Assembly (NCBI GenBank): GCA_049612785.1
Contig: JBMZBW010000078.1
Coordinates: forward strand, 1-12,565
From: UBA7985 sp049612785
GTDB taxonomy: Bacteria; Pseudomonadota; Alphaproteobacteria; UBA7985
Length of the DNA: 12,565 nucleotides
Direction: 5' to 3'
Shown: positions 5,676 to 11,494 of the stretch, piece after piece
Layout of the letters: the number at the start of each line of letters is the position of its first letter
Position numbering within the stretch: the stretch's first letter is position 1
Translations under genes and position numbers: made by a program
The notes under the pieces: model-generated
What the model saw: the letters and a program-made list of their open reading frames with translations, nothing else
The model's database searches: none
Told to the model about the DNA's origin: nothing

Positions 5676-6433
5676 TAACTCAGCCTCCGGGTCATTGTGT
5701 CGACAGCCGCTGCCAACCGGGTCAACTCGTGAGGGCCAGAGAAGCGATGGTCCGCCGATTTGACAAGTTCAATGACCACGTCCTCGCTGCTCACCAACCG
5801 CCCGATTTCCAGTGATATCTCAACCGGTACATCCGCGTCGCGTTGACCGTGGAGCAAGGTGATCGGAATATCCAGATCGATTGGGCCTTCGAGCAGCAGG
5901 TTCTTATCCCCATCCTCGAACAAGGCGCGGGTGAAGATGTAATCGTCTTCGTAGTTTGACGGCACCTGCACAAACCCTTGCTCCATGCAGATTTTCTGCT
6001 GGTCTGGCGTCAGCTTTGGCCACTGCAGGCGCTTGGTGAAATCAGGAGCCGCAGCAATCCCGATCAAACCGGCCACACGGTCCTTTCGCGCCAAAGCCGC
6101 GAGCAGCATGAGCCAGCCCCCCATCGATGAACCAATCAAAATCTGCGGTCCGCTGGTCAGTTCATCAATGACGGCCAGAACATCTTCGGCCCAACGGCTT
6201 ATTGTGCCGTCTTTGAAGTCGCCATCGGATTGACCGTGACCGGAGTAATCAAACCGCACAAAGGATTGCCCGGTTTTTTGGGCATGCTCCTCAAGGAACA
6301 ATGCCTTGGATCCCTCCTTATCCGACCCGAAACCACATAAAAACACCAATCCGGGCGTGGAAATATCGTCTTGAGCCTTCAACCGATCGTAGACCAGCCT
6401 TGTCCCATCGGTCCGAATTAGCGTATTTGTCAT
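5675..6433 (-). CDS. Alpha/beta hydrolase, ABHD10-like serine esterase
   Basis: 252 residues, soluble alpha/beta-hydrolase fold without a signal peptide. The oxyanion strand reads FLCGFGSDKEGSKA, characteristic of the ABHD10-like group, followed by RFDYSGHGQSDG. The nucleophile elbow is GSSMGG with Ser103, the acid is Asp199 in LLHGQRDADVP, and the base is His229 in SADHRFSG, so the triad is complete. Mammalian ABHD10 is a mitochondrial acyl-protein thioesterase/esterase; bacterial substrates are unknown, so an acyl esterase or thioesterase role is inference. GAGG lies 6 nt before ATG. The stop overlaps the M50B start as TAATG, giving a two-gene operon. A 24-codon frame upstream (6433-6507) also ends at TAATG on this start. 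Confidence 0.92.
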   Translation of the reverse strand: MTNTLIRTDGTRLVYDRLKAQDDISTPGLVFLCGFGSDKEGSKALFLEEHAQKTGQSFVRFDYSGHGQSDGDFKDGTISRWAEDVLAVIDELTSGPQILIGSSMGGWLMLLAALARKDRVAGLIGIAAAPDFTKRLQWPKLTPDQQKICMEQGFVQVPSNYEDDYIFTRALFEDGDKNLLLEGPIDLDIPITLLHGQRDADVPVEISLEIGRLVSSEDVVIELVKSADHRFSGPHELTRLAAAVDTMTRRLS

Positions 6434-6594
6434 TATGCGCCTCGTCTGTATTGCAGGTTTGGTCGGTCTTTGAGTCCGTCGACGTGCTTCGTTGGCATCT
6501 CATACATGGCCGCCTTGAACAACCCGTCACAACGTATGGCGCAAGAAATGCTCGGGACTGAAGTGTCCGGGAAATTGAAAGTGTTGAGTGAACC

Positions 6595-7758
6595 ATGACG
6601 GCAAATACCCCCGCCAACAGTGGATTGGGCGAAAGGTCGAACGGCGCAATCGTTCAGGTTTCGGAGTATCTGGAAGCTGGACCGGTCAACCGTGTTGCTC
6701 TGGACCTGGCCGCCGCCATCCAGCGTTTTGGTGGCGACAGCAAAATCGTCAGCGGTGGCGGCTTTATGGTCGCCGAAGCCCAGCGCGCTGGTGTCGATCA
6801 TGAGACCATTGCTATTTCGTCCGTAAACCCGATTGGTAACCCGGCTGGCAAGATCGCCGGAAAGCTAAACGACTGGGATGCGCAGCTGGTGCACTCGCAT
6901 GGTGAAGATGCGGCAGGGCTGGTTCTCAAAGCCGTTGGCAAGCACCGGGTGCCGCACGTGGTCAGCCTTTACGACCTGCCGGTTCAGCGCAACGGCAAAC
7001 CAACCCCGGGGCTTCAAAACGCGCTCAAGGGTGACCGCGTTCTTCTTGCCTCCCGGTTTTTAGAAAACCTGCTCGCCGAAGCAGGTTACCTGCATGGCGT
7101 CCAGGCCAGCGTCATTCCGCCCGGTCTGGCCGTGAATGCTTTGCACCCGTCTGTGGTCACTGCGGCGCGCCTGACCCGTATGGTGCGGGACATGGAAATT
7201 ACGGCCCAAAGCCCTGTGATCCTGTTTCCGGCAGCCTTGCAGGATGGTGCAGGCCATGACGTGATTATTGAGGCTCTCAAGCCCCACTTGGATCAGACTT
7301 GGGTGTGCCTGTTCATCGGCGTAGGACAGGCGGAACGTCGCTACCACTATCGCCTGAGCCAGAAACTAGAAGCGGAAGGGTTGGAGCGCCGGATCAAGAT
7401 TTATGAAGGCACGGAAGACCCGGCAACGCTGTACAAGCTGACCGATATTGTGATTTCGACTGTGAACGGCAATCTGGCCTTTGATTACGCCTGCGCGGAA
7501 AGCCAAGCTGCTGGTAAAATCGTTCTAGGCGCGAACAGTGGCTCCACGGAGTTCCAGATAGAACCCGGCATTAACGGCGCTTTGTTTGATCCGGGTGATG
7601 CAGAAACGCTGTCTATGGCGCTGGGCTGGGCCATGTCCATGGAACCTGACAAGCGCGCGGAGTTGGAGAACAACGCCATGTTGCATGCCTTCAAAACCTA
7701 TAAACGCGATGAAACCGCCCGTCAGATTTTTGACATCTACGATGAGCTACTTGCGTAA
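6595..7758 (+). CDS. GT-B fold glycosyltransferase, GT4-like, with divergent donor site
   Basis: 387 residues. An N-terminal acceptor half opens IVQVSEYLEAGPVNRVALDL and contains DAQLVHSHGEDAAG (95-108). A C-terminal GT4-like donor half begins near PVILFPAALQDGAGHD (207-222) and includes IGVGQAE, the AESQAAGKIVLGANSGSTEF block (301-320) and GINGALFDPGDAETL. The fold and order are those of GT4 transferases, which make lipopolysaccharide, capsule or glycolipids. Key donor residues are altered: the GRLxxxKG Arg and Lys become Ala213/214 and Ala219, and the first Glu of the Ex7E motif is Leu294 while the second, Glu302, remains. Donor and acceptor cannot be predicted, and activity is uncertain. 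It diverges from the hydrolase operon across 161 bp and precedes thrS by 90 bp. The ribosome site is weak (GAGTGA). Confidence 0.85.
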   Translation: MTANTPANSGLGERSNGAIVQVSEYLEAGPVNRVALDLAAAIQRFGGDSKIVSGGGFMVAEAQRAGVDHETIAISSVNPIGNPAGKIAGKLNDWDAQLVHSHGEDAAGLVLKAVGKHRVPHVVSLYDLPVQRNGKPTPGLQNALKGDRVLLASRFLENLLAEAGYLHGVQASVIPPGLAVNALHPSVVTAARLTRMVRDMEITAQSPVILFPAALQDGAGHDVIIEALKPHLDQTWVCLFIGVGQAERRYHYRLSQKLEAEGLERRIKIYEGTEDPATLYKLTDIVISTVNGNLAFDYACAESQAAGKIVLGANSGSTEFQIEPGINGALFDPGDAETLSMALGWAMSMEPDKRAELENNAMLHAFKTYKRDETARQIFDIYDELLA

Positions 7759-7848
7759 GGATTTTGGTCGGTTTCGTCCTAACGTAGGGAATTAGGCCGT
7801 CTTCTGGCGGCGTAGTCCCAATTCATCAGAGAATATCTGCGATAAAAA

Positions 7849-9792
7849 ATGGTTGAAATTACCCTCCCCGATGGCGCCAAGCGTCAATACGAAGGCTCCA
7901 CGTCCGGTATGGATATCGCGCAGTCGATTTCCCCGGGTCTCGCAAAGAAAGCGCTGGCGGTCACCGTTAATGGCCAAGCTTGGGATCTCAGCCGTGAAAT
8001 CACAGAAGACTCCGAGGTCGCGATCATTGTTCGGGACAAGGGTGCCGAAGATGCGCTGGAAATCATCCGCCATGACTGCGCGCACGTTTTGGCAGAAGCG
8101 GTGCAGGAGCTGTTTCCCGGCACACAGGTAACCATCGGCCCGAACATCGAAAACGGCTTTTTCTACGACTTTTACCGCGCCGAGCCCTTCACCACCGAAG
8201 ACCTCGAAGTCATCGAAGCGAAAATGCATGAAATCATCGCGCGCGATGAGGCTTTCGAGCGCAAAGTCATGGACCGCAATGAGGCCATTGAGTTCTTCAA
8301 GGCCAAGGGCGAGCAGTTCAAGGTTGAACTGATCCAGGACTTGCCGGAAAGCGAAACCATTACGCTGTATTCTCAGGGTGACTGGATCGATCTTTGCCGT
8401 GGCCCCCATGCCCCAACAACAGGCAAGGTTGGCAAAGCGTTTAAACTGCTGTCGGTCGCCGGTGCCTATTGGCGTGGCGATAGCAATCGTGAGCAGCTGC
8501 AGCGGATTTACGGGACCGCCTTTGAGGATCCAAAGTCCTTGCGCGCGCACCTGACCATGCTCGAAGAAGCGGCCAAGCGCGATCATCGCAAGCTGGGCAA
8601 GGAGCTTGACCTGTTCCACATGCAGGAAGAAGCCCGCGGCGGGGTGTTCTGGCATCCCAAGGGCTGGCGGATCTACACCGAGCTCGAAAAATACATGCGC
8701 TTCCGTCTGGATGATGCAGGGTATGAAGAGGTAAAGACGCCTCAGCTGGTCGATCGCAAGCTGTGGGAAGACTCCGGCCACTGGGAGAAGTTCCGCGAGC
8801 ACATGTTCACCACCGGTGACGCCGCAGACGAGGACGCAGGATCGGACGACCGGATTCTGGCGCTCAAGCCCATGAACTGCCCCTGTCACGTGCAGATCTT
8901 TAACCAGGGCATCAAGTCTTACCGCGACTTGCCACTCAAGATGTCGGAGTTTGGGTCCTGTCACAGGAATGAGCCCAGCGGTGCCTTGCACGGTATCATG
9001 CGCGTACGCGCCTTTACGCAGGACGACGCCCATATCTTCGCGACCCCGGATCAGGTCACGGAACAGACCAAAGAGTTCTGTGCGCTCCTGATGCAGATTT
9101 ACGCTGATTTCGGCTTTACAGACGTCGTCGTGAAATTCTCCGACCGTCCGGAAAAACGCGCAGGCACGGATGAGACATGGGACAAGGCTGAAGGCGCACT
9201 GCGGGAAGCGATCGAGGATGCGGGCTTGCCCTACACCATGAACCCCGGTGAAGGCGCGTTCTATGGCCCGAAGCTGGAATTTGTGTTGCGCGATGCGATT
9301 GGCCGGGATTGGCAGTGTGGGACGTGGCAAGTTGATTTCGTTCTGCCCGAGCGTCTCGACGCAAACTACATTGCCGAGGATGGATCCAAGCAGCGTCCCG
9401 TGATGCTGCACCGCGCTATTCTCGGCTCCTTCGAACGCTTCATCGGTATTCTGATCGAAAACTATGCGGGCAAGCTTCCCTTGTGGCTTGCGCCGACGCA
9501 AGTGACCGTTGCTACGATCACCACGGATGCCAACGACTACGCTGAAGAAGTTGTTGAAGAGCTGAAGAAGCGCGGCATTCGGGCGGTTTCCGATTTCCGC
9601 AACGAGAAGATCAACTACAAGATCCGCGAACATTCGCACAAAAAGGTGCCTTTGGTCGCTGTTGTCGGGCGTCGGGAAGCAGATGAGCGGACGATTGCGC
9701 TGCGGACTTTGGGTGGAAAAGATCAGGAAATGATGTCTTTGGACGCAGCGCTTGAGCAAATCAGCGAGGCAACAAAGGCGCCATACGCCTAG
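7849..9792 (+). CDS. thrS: Threonyl-tRNA synthetase
   Basis: Full-length at 647 residues; it charges tRNA-Thr in the cytoplasm. Domains in order: TGS domain (1-60), editing domain with HDCAH (75-79) and DLCRGPH (Cys184, His187) for removal of mis-attached serine, class II catalytic core and C-terminal anticodon-binding domain (about 535 onward, beginning LAPTQVTVATI). Core motifs are PMNCPCH (341-347, Cys344 the zinc ligand), RNEPSGALHG with RAFTQDDAHIF (motif 2), and LHRAILGSFERFIGILIE (motif 3). The chain starts directly at MVEITLPDG, the normal family start, with only a weak AGAGAA-like ribosome site in a 90-bp gap after the glycosyltransferase. It leads the thrS-infC-rpmI-rplT-pheS cluster. 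I see no tRNA-like operator in the short upstream gap. Confidence 0.98.
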   Translation: MVEITLPDGAKRQYEGSTSGMDIAQSISPGLAKKALAVTVNGQAWDLSREITEDSEVAIIVRDKGAEDALEIIRHDCAHVLAEAVQELFPGTQVTIGPNIENGFFYDFYRAEPFTTEDLEVIEAKMHEIIARDEAFERKVMDRNEAIEFFKAKGEQFKVELIQDLPESETITLYSQGDWIDLCRGPHAPTTGKVGKAFKLLSVAGAYWRGDSNREQLQRIYGTAFEDPKSLRAHLTMLEEAAKRDHRKLGKELDLFHMQEEARGGVFWHPKGWRIYTELEKYMRFRLDDAGYEEVKTPQLVDRKLWEDSGHWEKFREHMFTTGDAADEDAGSDDRILALKPMNCPCHVQIFNQGIKSYRDLPLKMSEFGSCHRNEPSGALHGIMRVRAFTQDDAHIFATPDQVTEQTKEFCALLMQIYADFGFTDVVVKFSDRPEKRAGTDETWDKAEGALREAIEDAGLPYTMNPGEGAFYGPKLEFVLRDAIGRDWQCGTWQVDFVLPERLDANYIAEDGSKQRPVMLHRAILGSFERFIGILIENYAGKLPLWLAPTQVTVATITTDANDYAEEVVEELKKRGIRAVSDFRNEKINYKIREHSHKKVPLVAVVGRREADERTIALRTLGGKDQEMMSLDAALEQISEATKAPYA

Positions 9793-9846
9793 AATCCTGC
9801 CAAAACAGCACCAAATCGATAATATTGACGCTAAATAGCGCGAATT

Positions 9847-9877
9847 ACAGGCGTAGACGCTTAGCGACTGCGCCTGT
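9847..9877 (+). terminator. Strong imperfect hairpin between thrS and infC (terminator or infC leader element)
   Basis: ACAGGCG (9847-9853) pairs with CGCCTGT (9871-9877). The helix continues through U-G, A-U and G-C pairs, one A-A mismatch, then CGC/GCG closing a UUA loop: 13 pairs in 31 nt. The following bases (TCGTGTTATTTG) are U-rich but not an uninterrupted U-tract, so termination efficiency is doubtful. It lies 54 bp after the thrS stop and 76 bp before the infC start. Confidence 0.5.
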
Positions 9878-9905
9878 TCGTGTTATTTGCTTGACGCAGG
9901 CGCTG

Positions 9906-9934
9906 CTGACGTACACAGCGACGCTGTACATAGT
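9906..9934 (+). promoter_or_regulatory. Candidate infC promoter
   Basis: CTGACG (9906-9911) and CATAGT (9929-9934) are 17 bp apart, each matching four of six consensus bases. Initiation near 9941 would give a very short leader before the ATC start at 9954. Weak evidence; read-through from thrS is equally possible. Confidence 0.3.
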
Positions 9935-9943
9935 ATTCACTAC

Positions 9944-9956
9944 AGGGAATAGAATC
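9944..9956 (+). promoter_or_regulatory. infC ribosome-binding site and non-AUG start (ATC)
   Basis: AGGGA (9944-9948) is followed after 5 nt by ATC (9954-9956), then ATA GCA CGT. The encoded IARPP matches the usual alphaproteobacterial IF3 opening (MIARRP), so ATC occupies the initiator position. No ATG, GTG or TTG lies nearby with a ribosome site; ATA at 9957 (8-nt spacing) is the alternative. Confidence 0.6.
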
Positions 9957-10502
9957 ATAGCACGTCCACCCCTTCGTTTGGAGCCGAACAAAAAGGATCA
10001 GTTTCGGGCCAACCGCGATATTCGCGTACCAAAAGTCCGTCTTATCGACGATGAAGGCACCAACTACGGTGTCATTACAACGCGCGATGCTCTTGACCGC
10101 GCGATGGACGCCGGCCTCGACCTGGTTGAGGTGTCCCCGAACGTAGACCCACCGGTCTGCAAAATCATGGACTTCGGCAAGTTCAAGTATGAACAACAAA
10201 AGAAAGCCAACGAGGCACGAAAACGCCAGAAGATCGTTGAGCTTAAAGAAATCAAGATGCGTCCGGGAATCGATGATCACGATTACCAAACCAAAATGCG
10301 TAATGCGAACAAGTTCCTGGAGAACGAAGACAAGGTGAAGTTCACCGTTCGCTTCCGCGGTCGTGAAATGGCGCACCAGGATTTGGGCCGTCGCGTGCTT
10401 GAGCGTGTTCAGGCCGAATTGGGCGATGCCGTCAAACTGGAAGCCCATCCAAAGATGGAAGGCCGTCAAATGGTAATGATCGTCGCGCCCAAGCCAAGCT
10501 AG
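9954..10502 (+). CDS. infC: Translation initiation factor IF-3
   Basis: 182 residues from ATC. IF3 binds the 30S subunit, prevents premature 50S joining and rejects wrong start codons. The N-terminal domain contains ANRDIRVPKVRLIDDEG and DLVEVSPNVDPPVCKIMDFG; a lysine-rich linker (KFKYEQQKKANEARKRQK) leads to the C-terminal domain with KEIKMRP, KVKFTVRFRGREMAH and the ending MVMIVAPKPS. All match the family. The open frame extends back to an ATG at 9825, which would add 43 unrelated residues encoded by the hairpin region and has no ribosome site, so I reject it. A non-AUG start is the hallmark of IF3 autoregulation in Escherichia coli (AUU), so the same control is likely here. It lies between thrS (161 bp) and rpmI (189 bp). 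Confidence 0.95.
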   Translation: MIARPPLRLEPNKKDQFRANRDIRVPKVRLIDDEGTNYGVITTRDALDRAMDAGLDLVEVSPNVDPPVCKIMDFGKFKYEQQKKANEARKRQKIVELKEIKMRPGIDDHDYQTKMRNANKFLENEDKVKFTVRFRGREMAHQDLGRRVLERVQAELGDAVKLEAHPKMEGRQMVMIVAPKPS

Positions 10503-10533
10503 GCGCACGAACCGACCCATTATCCGTTGAAAC

Positions 10534-10568
10534 CCACCCTTGCGTCAGCGCATGCTTGCCAAGGGTGG
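10534..10568 (+). other. Perfect 9-bp stem after infC (leader structure or weak terminator)
   Basis: CCACCCTTG (10534-10542) pairs perfectly with CAAGGGTGG (10560-10568) around a 17-nt loop that itself holds AGC-GCAT-GCT. No U-tract follows (CTCCCCCC), so intrinsic termination is unlikely. It stands 31 bp past the infC stop in the 189-bp gap before rpmI. Confidence 0.5.
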
Positions 10569-10592
10569 CTCCCCCCTATAGAACCCGCCAAT

Positions 10593-10620
10593 CGCTATTC
10601 GCCGTTCACGGTGAGAAGCG
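10593..10620 (+). other. Imperfect 11-bp hairpin in the rpmI leader
   Basis: CGCT-A-TTCGCCG (10593-10604), a TTCA loop and CGGTGAG-A-AGCG (10609-10620) form 11 pairs, two of them G-U, with one A-A mismatch. The wobble pairs make sense only in RNA, favouring a transcript structure. GCCAATCG is repeated directly at 10587-10594 and 10638-10645, flanking it. Confidence 0.45.
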
Positions 10621-10642
10621 TGTCCCCTGTGCGCTTGGCCAA

Positions 10643-10670
10643 TCGACATGCCTGCGCGCGGTCGTATCAA
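10643..10670 (+). promoter_or_regulatory. Candidate rpmI-rplT promoter
   Basis: TCGACA (10643-10648, five of six -35 matches) and TATCAA (10665-10670, four of six) are 16 bp apart. The start would be near 10677, about 15 nt before rpmI. If used, it would exclude the two upstream hairpins from this transcript. Confidence 0.3.
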
Positions 10671-10691
10671 CACTTTGAGTGAGTAGATGAA

Positions 10692-10940
10692 ATGTCGAAG
10701 ATGAAGACTAAGTCGGGCGCTAAAAAGCGTTTCCGCATGACCGGGTCTGGCAAAGTACGCATGAACAACGCGTTCATGCGCCACATGCAGTCCAACAAGC
10801 CCCAAAAGATGAAGCGCAAAGCACGCGGCACGTCTGTGATGTGCGAAGCCGATGCGCGTATCGTTAAAGTTTACATGCCTTACGACCGTAAGCAGCGCCG
10901 GAAGTCCCGTGCGCAGCGTGCGGCTGCGGCTCAGGCATAG
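10692..10940 (+). CDS. rpmI: Large-subunit ribosomal protein bL35 with a C-terminal extension
   Basis: 82 residues. The N-terminus MSKMKTKSGAKKRFRMTGSG matches the invariant bL35 opening, and RKARGTSVMCEADARIVKVYMPYD corresponds to the normal C-terminal region, where most bL35 proteins stop at about 65 residues. Here the chain continues with KQRRKSRAQRAAAAQA, a basic then alanine-rich tail. The middle (MNNAFMRHMQSNKPQKMKRK) is also more divergent than usual. bL35 is a small late-assembling 50S protein. It has a weak GAGTGAG ribosome site and is followed by rplT after 13 bp, in the conserved rpmI-rplT pair that in several bacteria is repressed by L20. Confidence 0.95.
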   Translation: MSKMKTKSGAKKRFRMTGSGKVRMNNAFMRHMQSNKPQKMKRKARGTSVMCEADARIVKVYMPYDRKQRRKSRAQRAAAAQA

Positions 10941-10945
10941 GGAGG
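10941..10945 (+). promoter_or_regulatory. rplT ribosome-binding site
   Basis: GGAGG directly follows the rpmI stop and lies 8 nt before the rplT ATG. It is much stronger than the rpmI site, so rplT need not depend on translational coupling. Confidence 0.8.
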
Positions 10946-10953
10946 CTGATTAG

Positions 10954-11322
10954 ATGGCTCGAGTAAAACGCGGCGTCACCAGCCACGCTCGTCACAAGAA
11001 GGTTCTGAAGCTCGCGAAAGGTTCGCGTGGTGCCAGTTCCCGCCTGATCAAAACCGCTAAACAGCGCGTTGATAAGGATCTCCAGTACGCTTACCGCGAC
11101 CGTCGCACCAGAAAGCGGCAGATGCGCGGCCTGTGGATTCAGCGGATCAACGCTGGCGCTCGTGAAAACGGCCTGACGTACTCACAGCTGATGAACGGCC
11201 TGAACAAGGCTGGTGTTGAGGTTGACCGCAAGGTTCTGTCCGACATCGCATCACGTGAGCCTGAGTCTTTTGCAGCAATCGTTGCAACGGCGAAGGGTGC
11301 GCTGGACAAGGCAGCCGCTTAA
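10954..11322 (+). CDS. rplT: Large-subunit ribosomal protein bL20
   Basis: 122 residues, of normal length for bL20. The family opening MARVKRGVTSHARHKKVLKL is intact, followed by the RNA-binding basic helix (ASSRLIKTAKQRVDKDLQYA), YRDRRTRKRQMRGLWIQRIN and the globular domain with LTYSQLMNGLNKAGVEVDRK. bL20 is an early-assembly 23S rRNA-binding protein needed to initiate 50S formation. In Escherichia coli and Bacillus subtilis it also represses its own operon by binding a leader structure that mimics its rRNA site; the structured gap before rpmI makes such control possible here. It is the last gene before a strong intrinsic terminator 24 bp downstream. Confidence 0.98.
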   Translation: MARVKRGVTSHARHKKVLKLAKGSRGASSRLIKTAKQRVDKDLQYAYRDRRTRKRQMRGLWIQRINAGARENGLTYSQLMNGLNKAGVEVDRKVLSDIASREPESFAAIVATAKGALDKAAA

Positions 11323-11345
11323 GCGGGCTTGCCTTTGGCATGATG

Positions 11346-11371
11346 AAAGGGGCTTTGCGGCCCCTTTTTTT
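11346..11371 (+). terminator. Rho-independent terminator after rplT
   Basis: AAAGGGGC (11346-11353), a 6-nt loop and GCCCCTTT (11360-11367) form a perfect 8-bp GC-rich stem, and the T-tract at 11365-11371 has seven Ts. It separates infC-rpmI-rplT from pheS. There is no Phe-rich leader peptide before it, so it is not a pheM-type attenuator. The 123 bp from here to pheS show only a weak promoter-like pair (TGCACG/CATAGT, 11430-11458). Confidence 0.93.
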
Positions 11372-11494
11372 GTGCAGCCCCACCCCGCCCCGTTGCGCCT
11401 CACGCATGCGCCCACAGACCTAGCAGCGCTGCACGCGCGGCGCGCTTACTGGCATAGTGCAGCCCGGAAACCCAACAGACACGAGTGGTCGATG

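Noticed and set aside
7792..9759. 655-codon open frame antisense to thrS
   Set aside because: It mirrors the codon structure of a clear thrS gene on the other strand. Its translation shows no recognisable family, and it has no ribosome site.
9825..9953. Upstream ATG at 9825 as the infC start (225-residue protein)
   Set aside because: The extra 43 residues resemble no IF3, have no ribosome site, and are encoded by a 13-pair hairpin and promoter-like DNA. The normal IF3 N-terminus begins at 9954.
11340..11423. Possible pheM-like leader peptide before pheS (ATG ATG AAA ...)
   Set aside because: The frame passes through the terminator with a single Phe codon near it. A Phe attenuator peptide would be Phe-rich and lie upstream of the hairpin.
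11423..11432. GCAGCGCTGC palindrome upstream of pheS
   Set aside because: Ten GC-rich bases in a GC-rich stretch are likely by chance, and no partner element supports it.
11213..11494. Upstream start for pheS at 11213 (450-residue frame)
   Set aside because: It would overlap rplT in another frame and read through the strong terminator at 11346-11371. The added residues have no PheS character.
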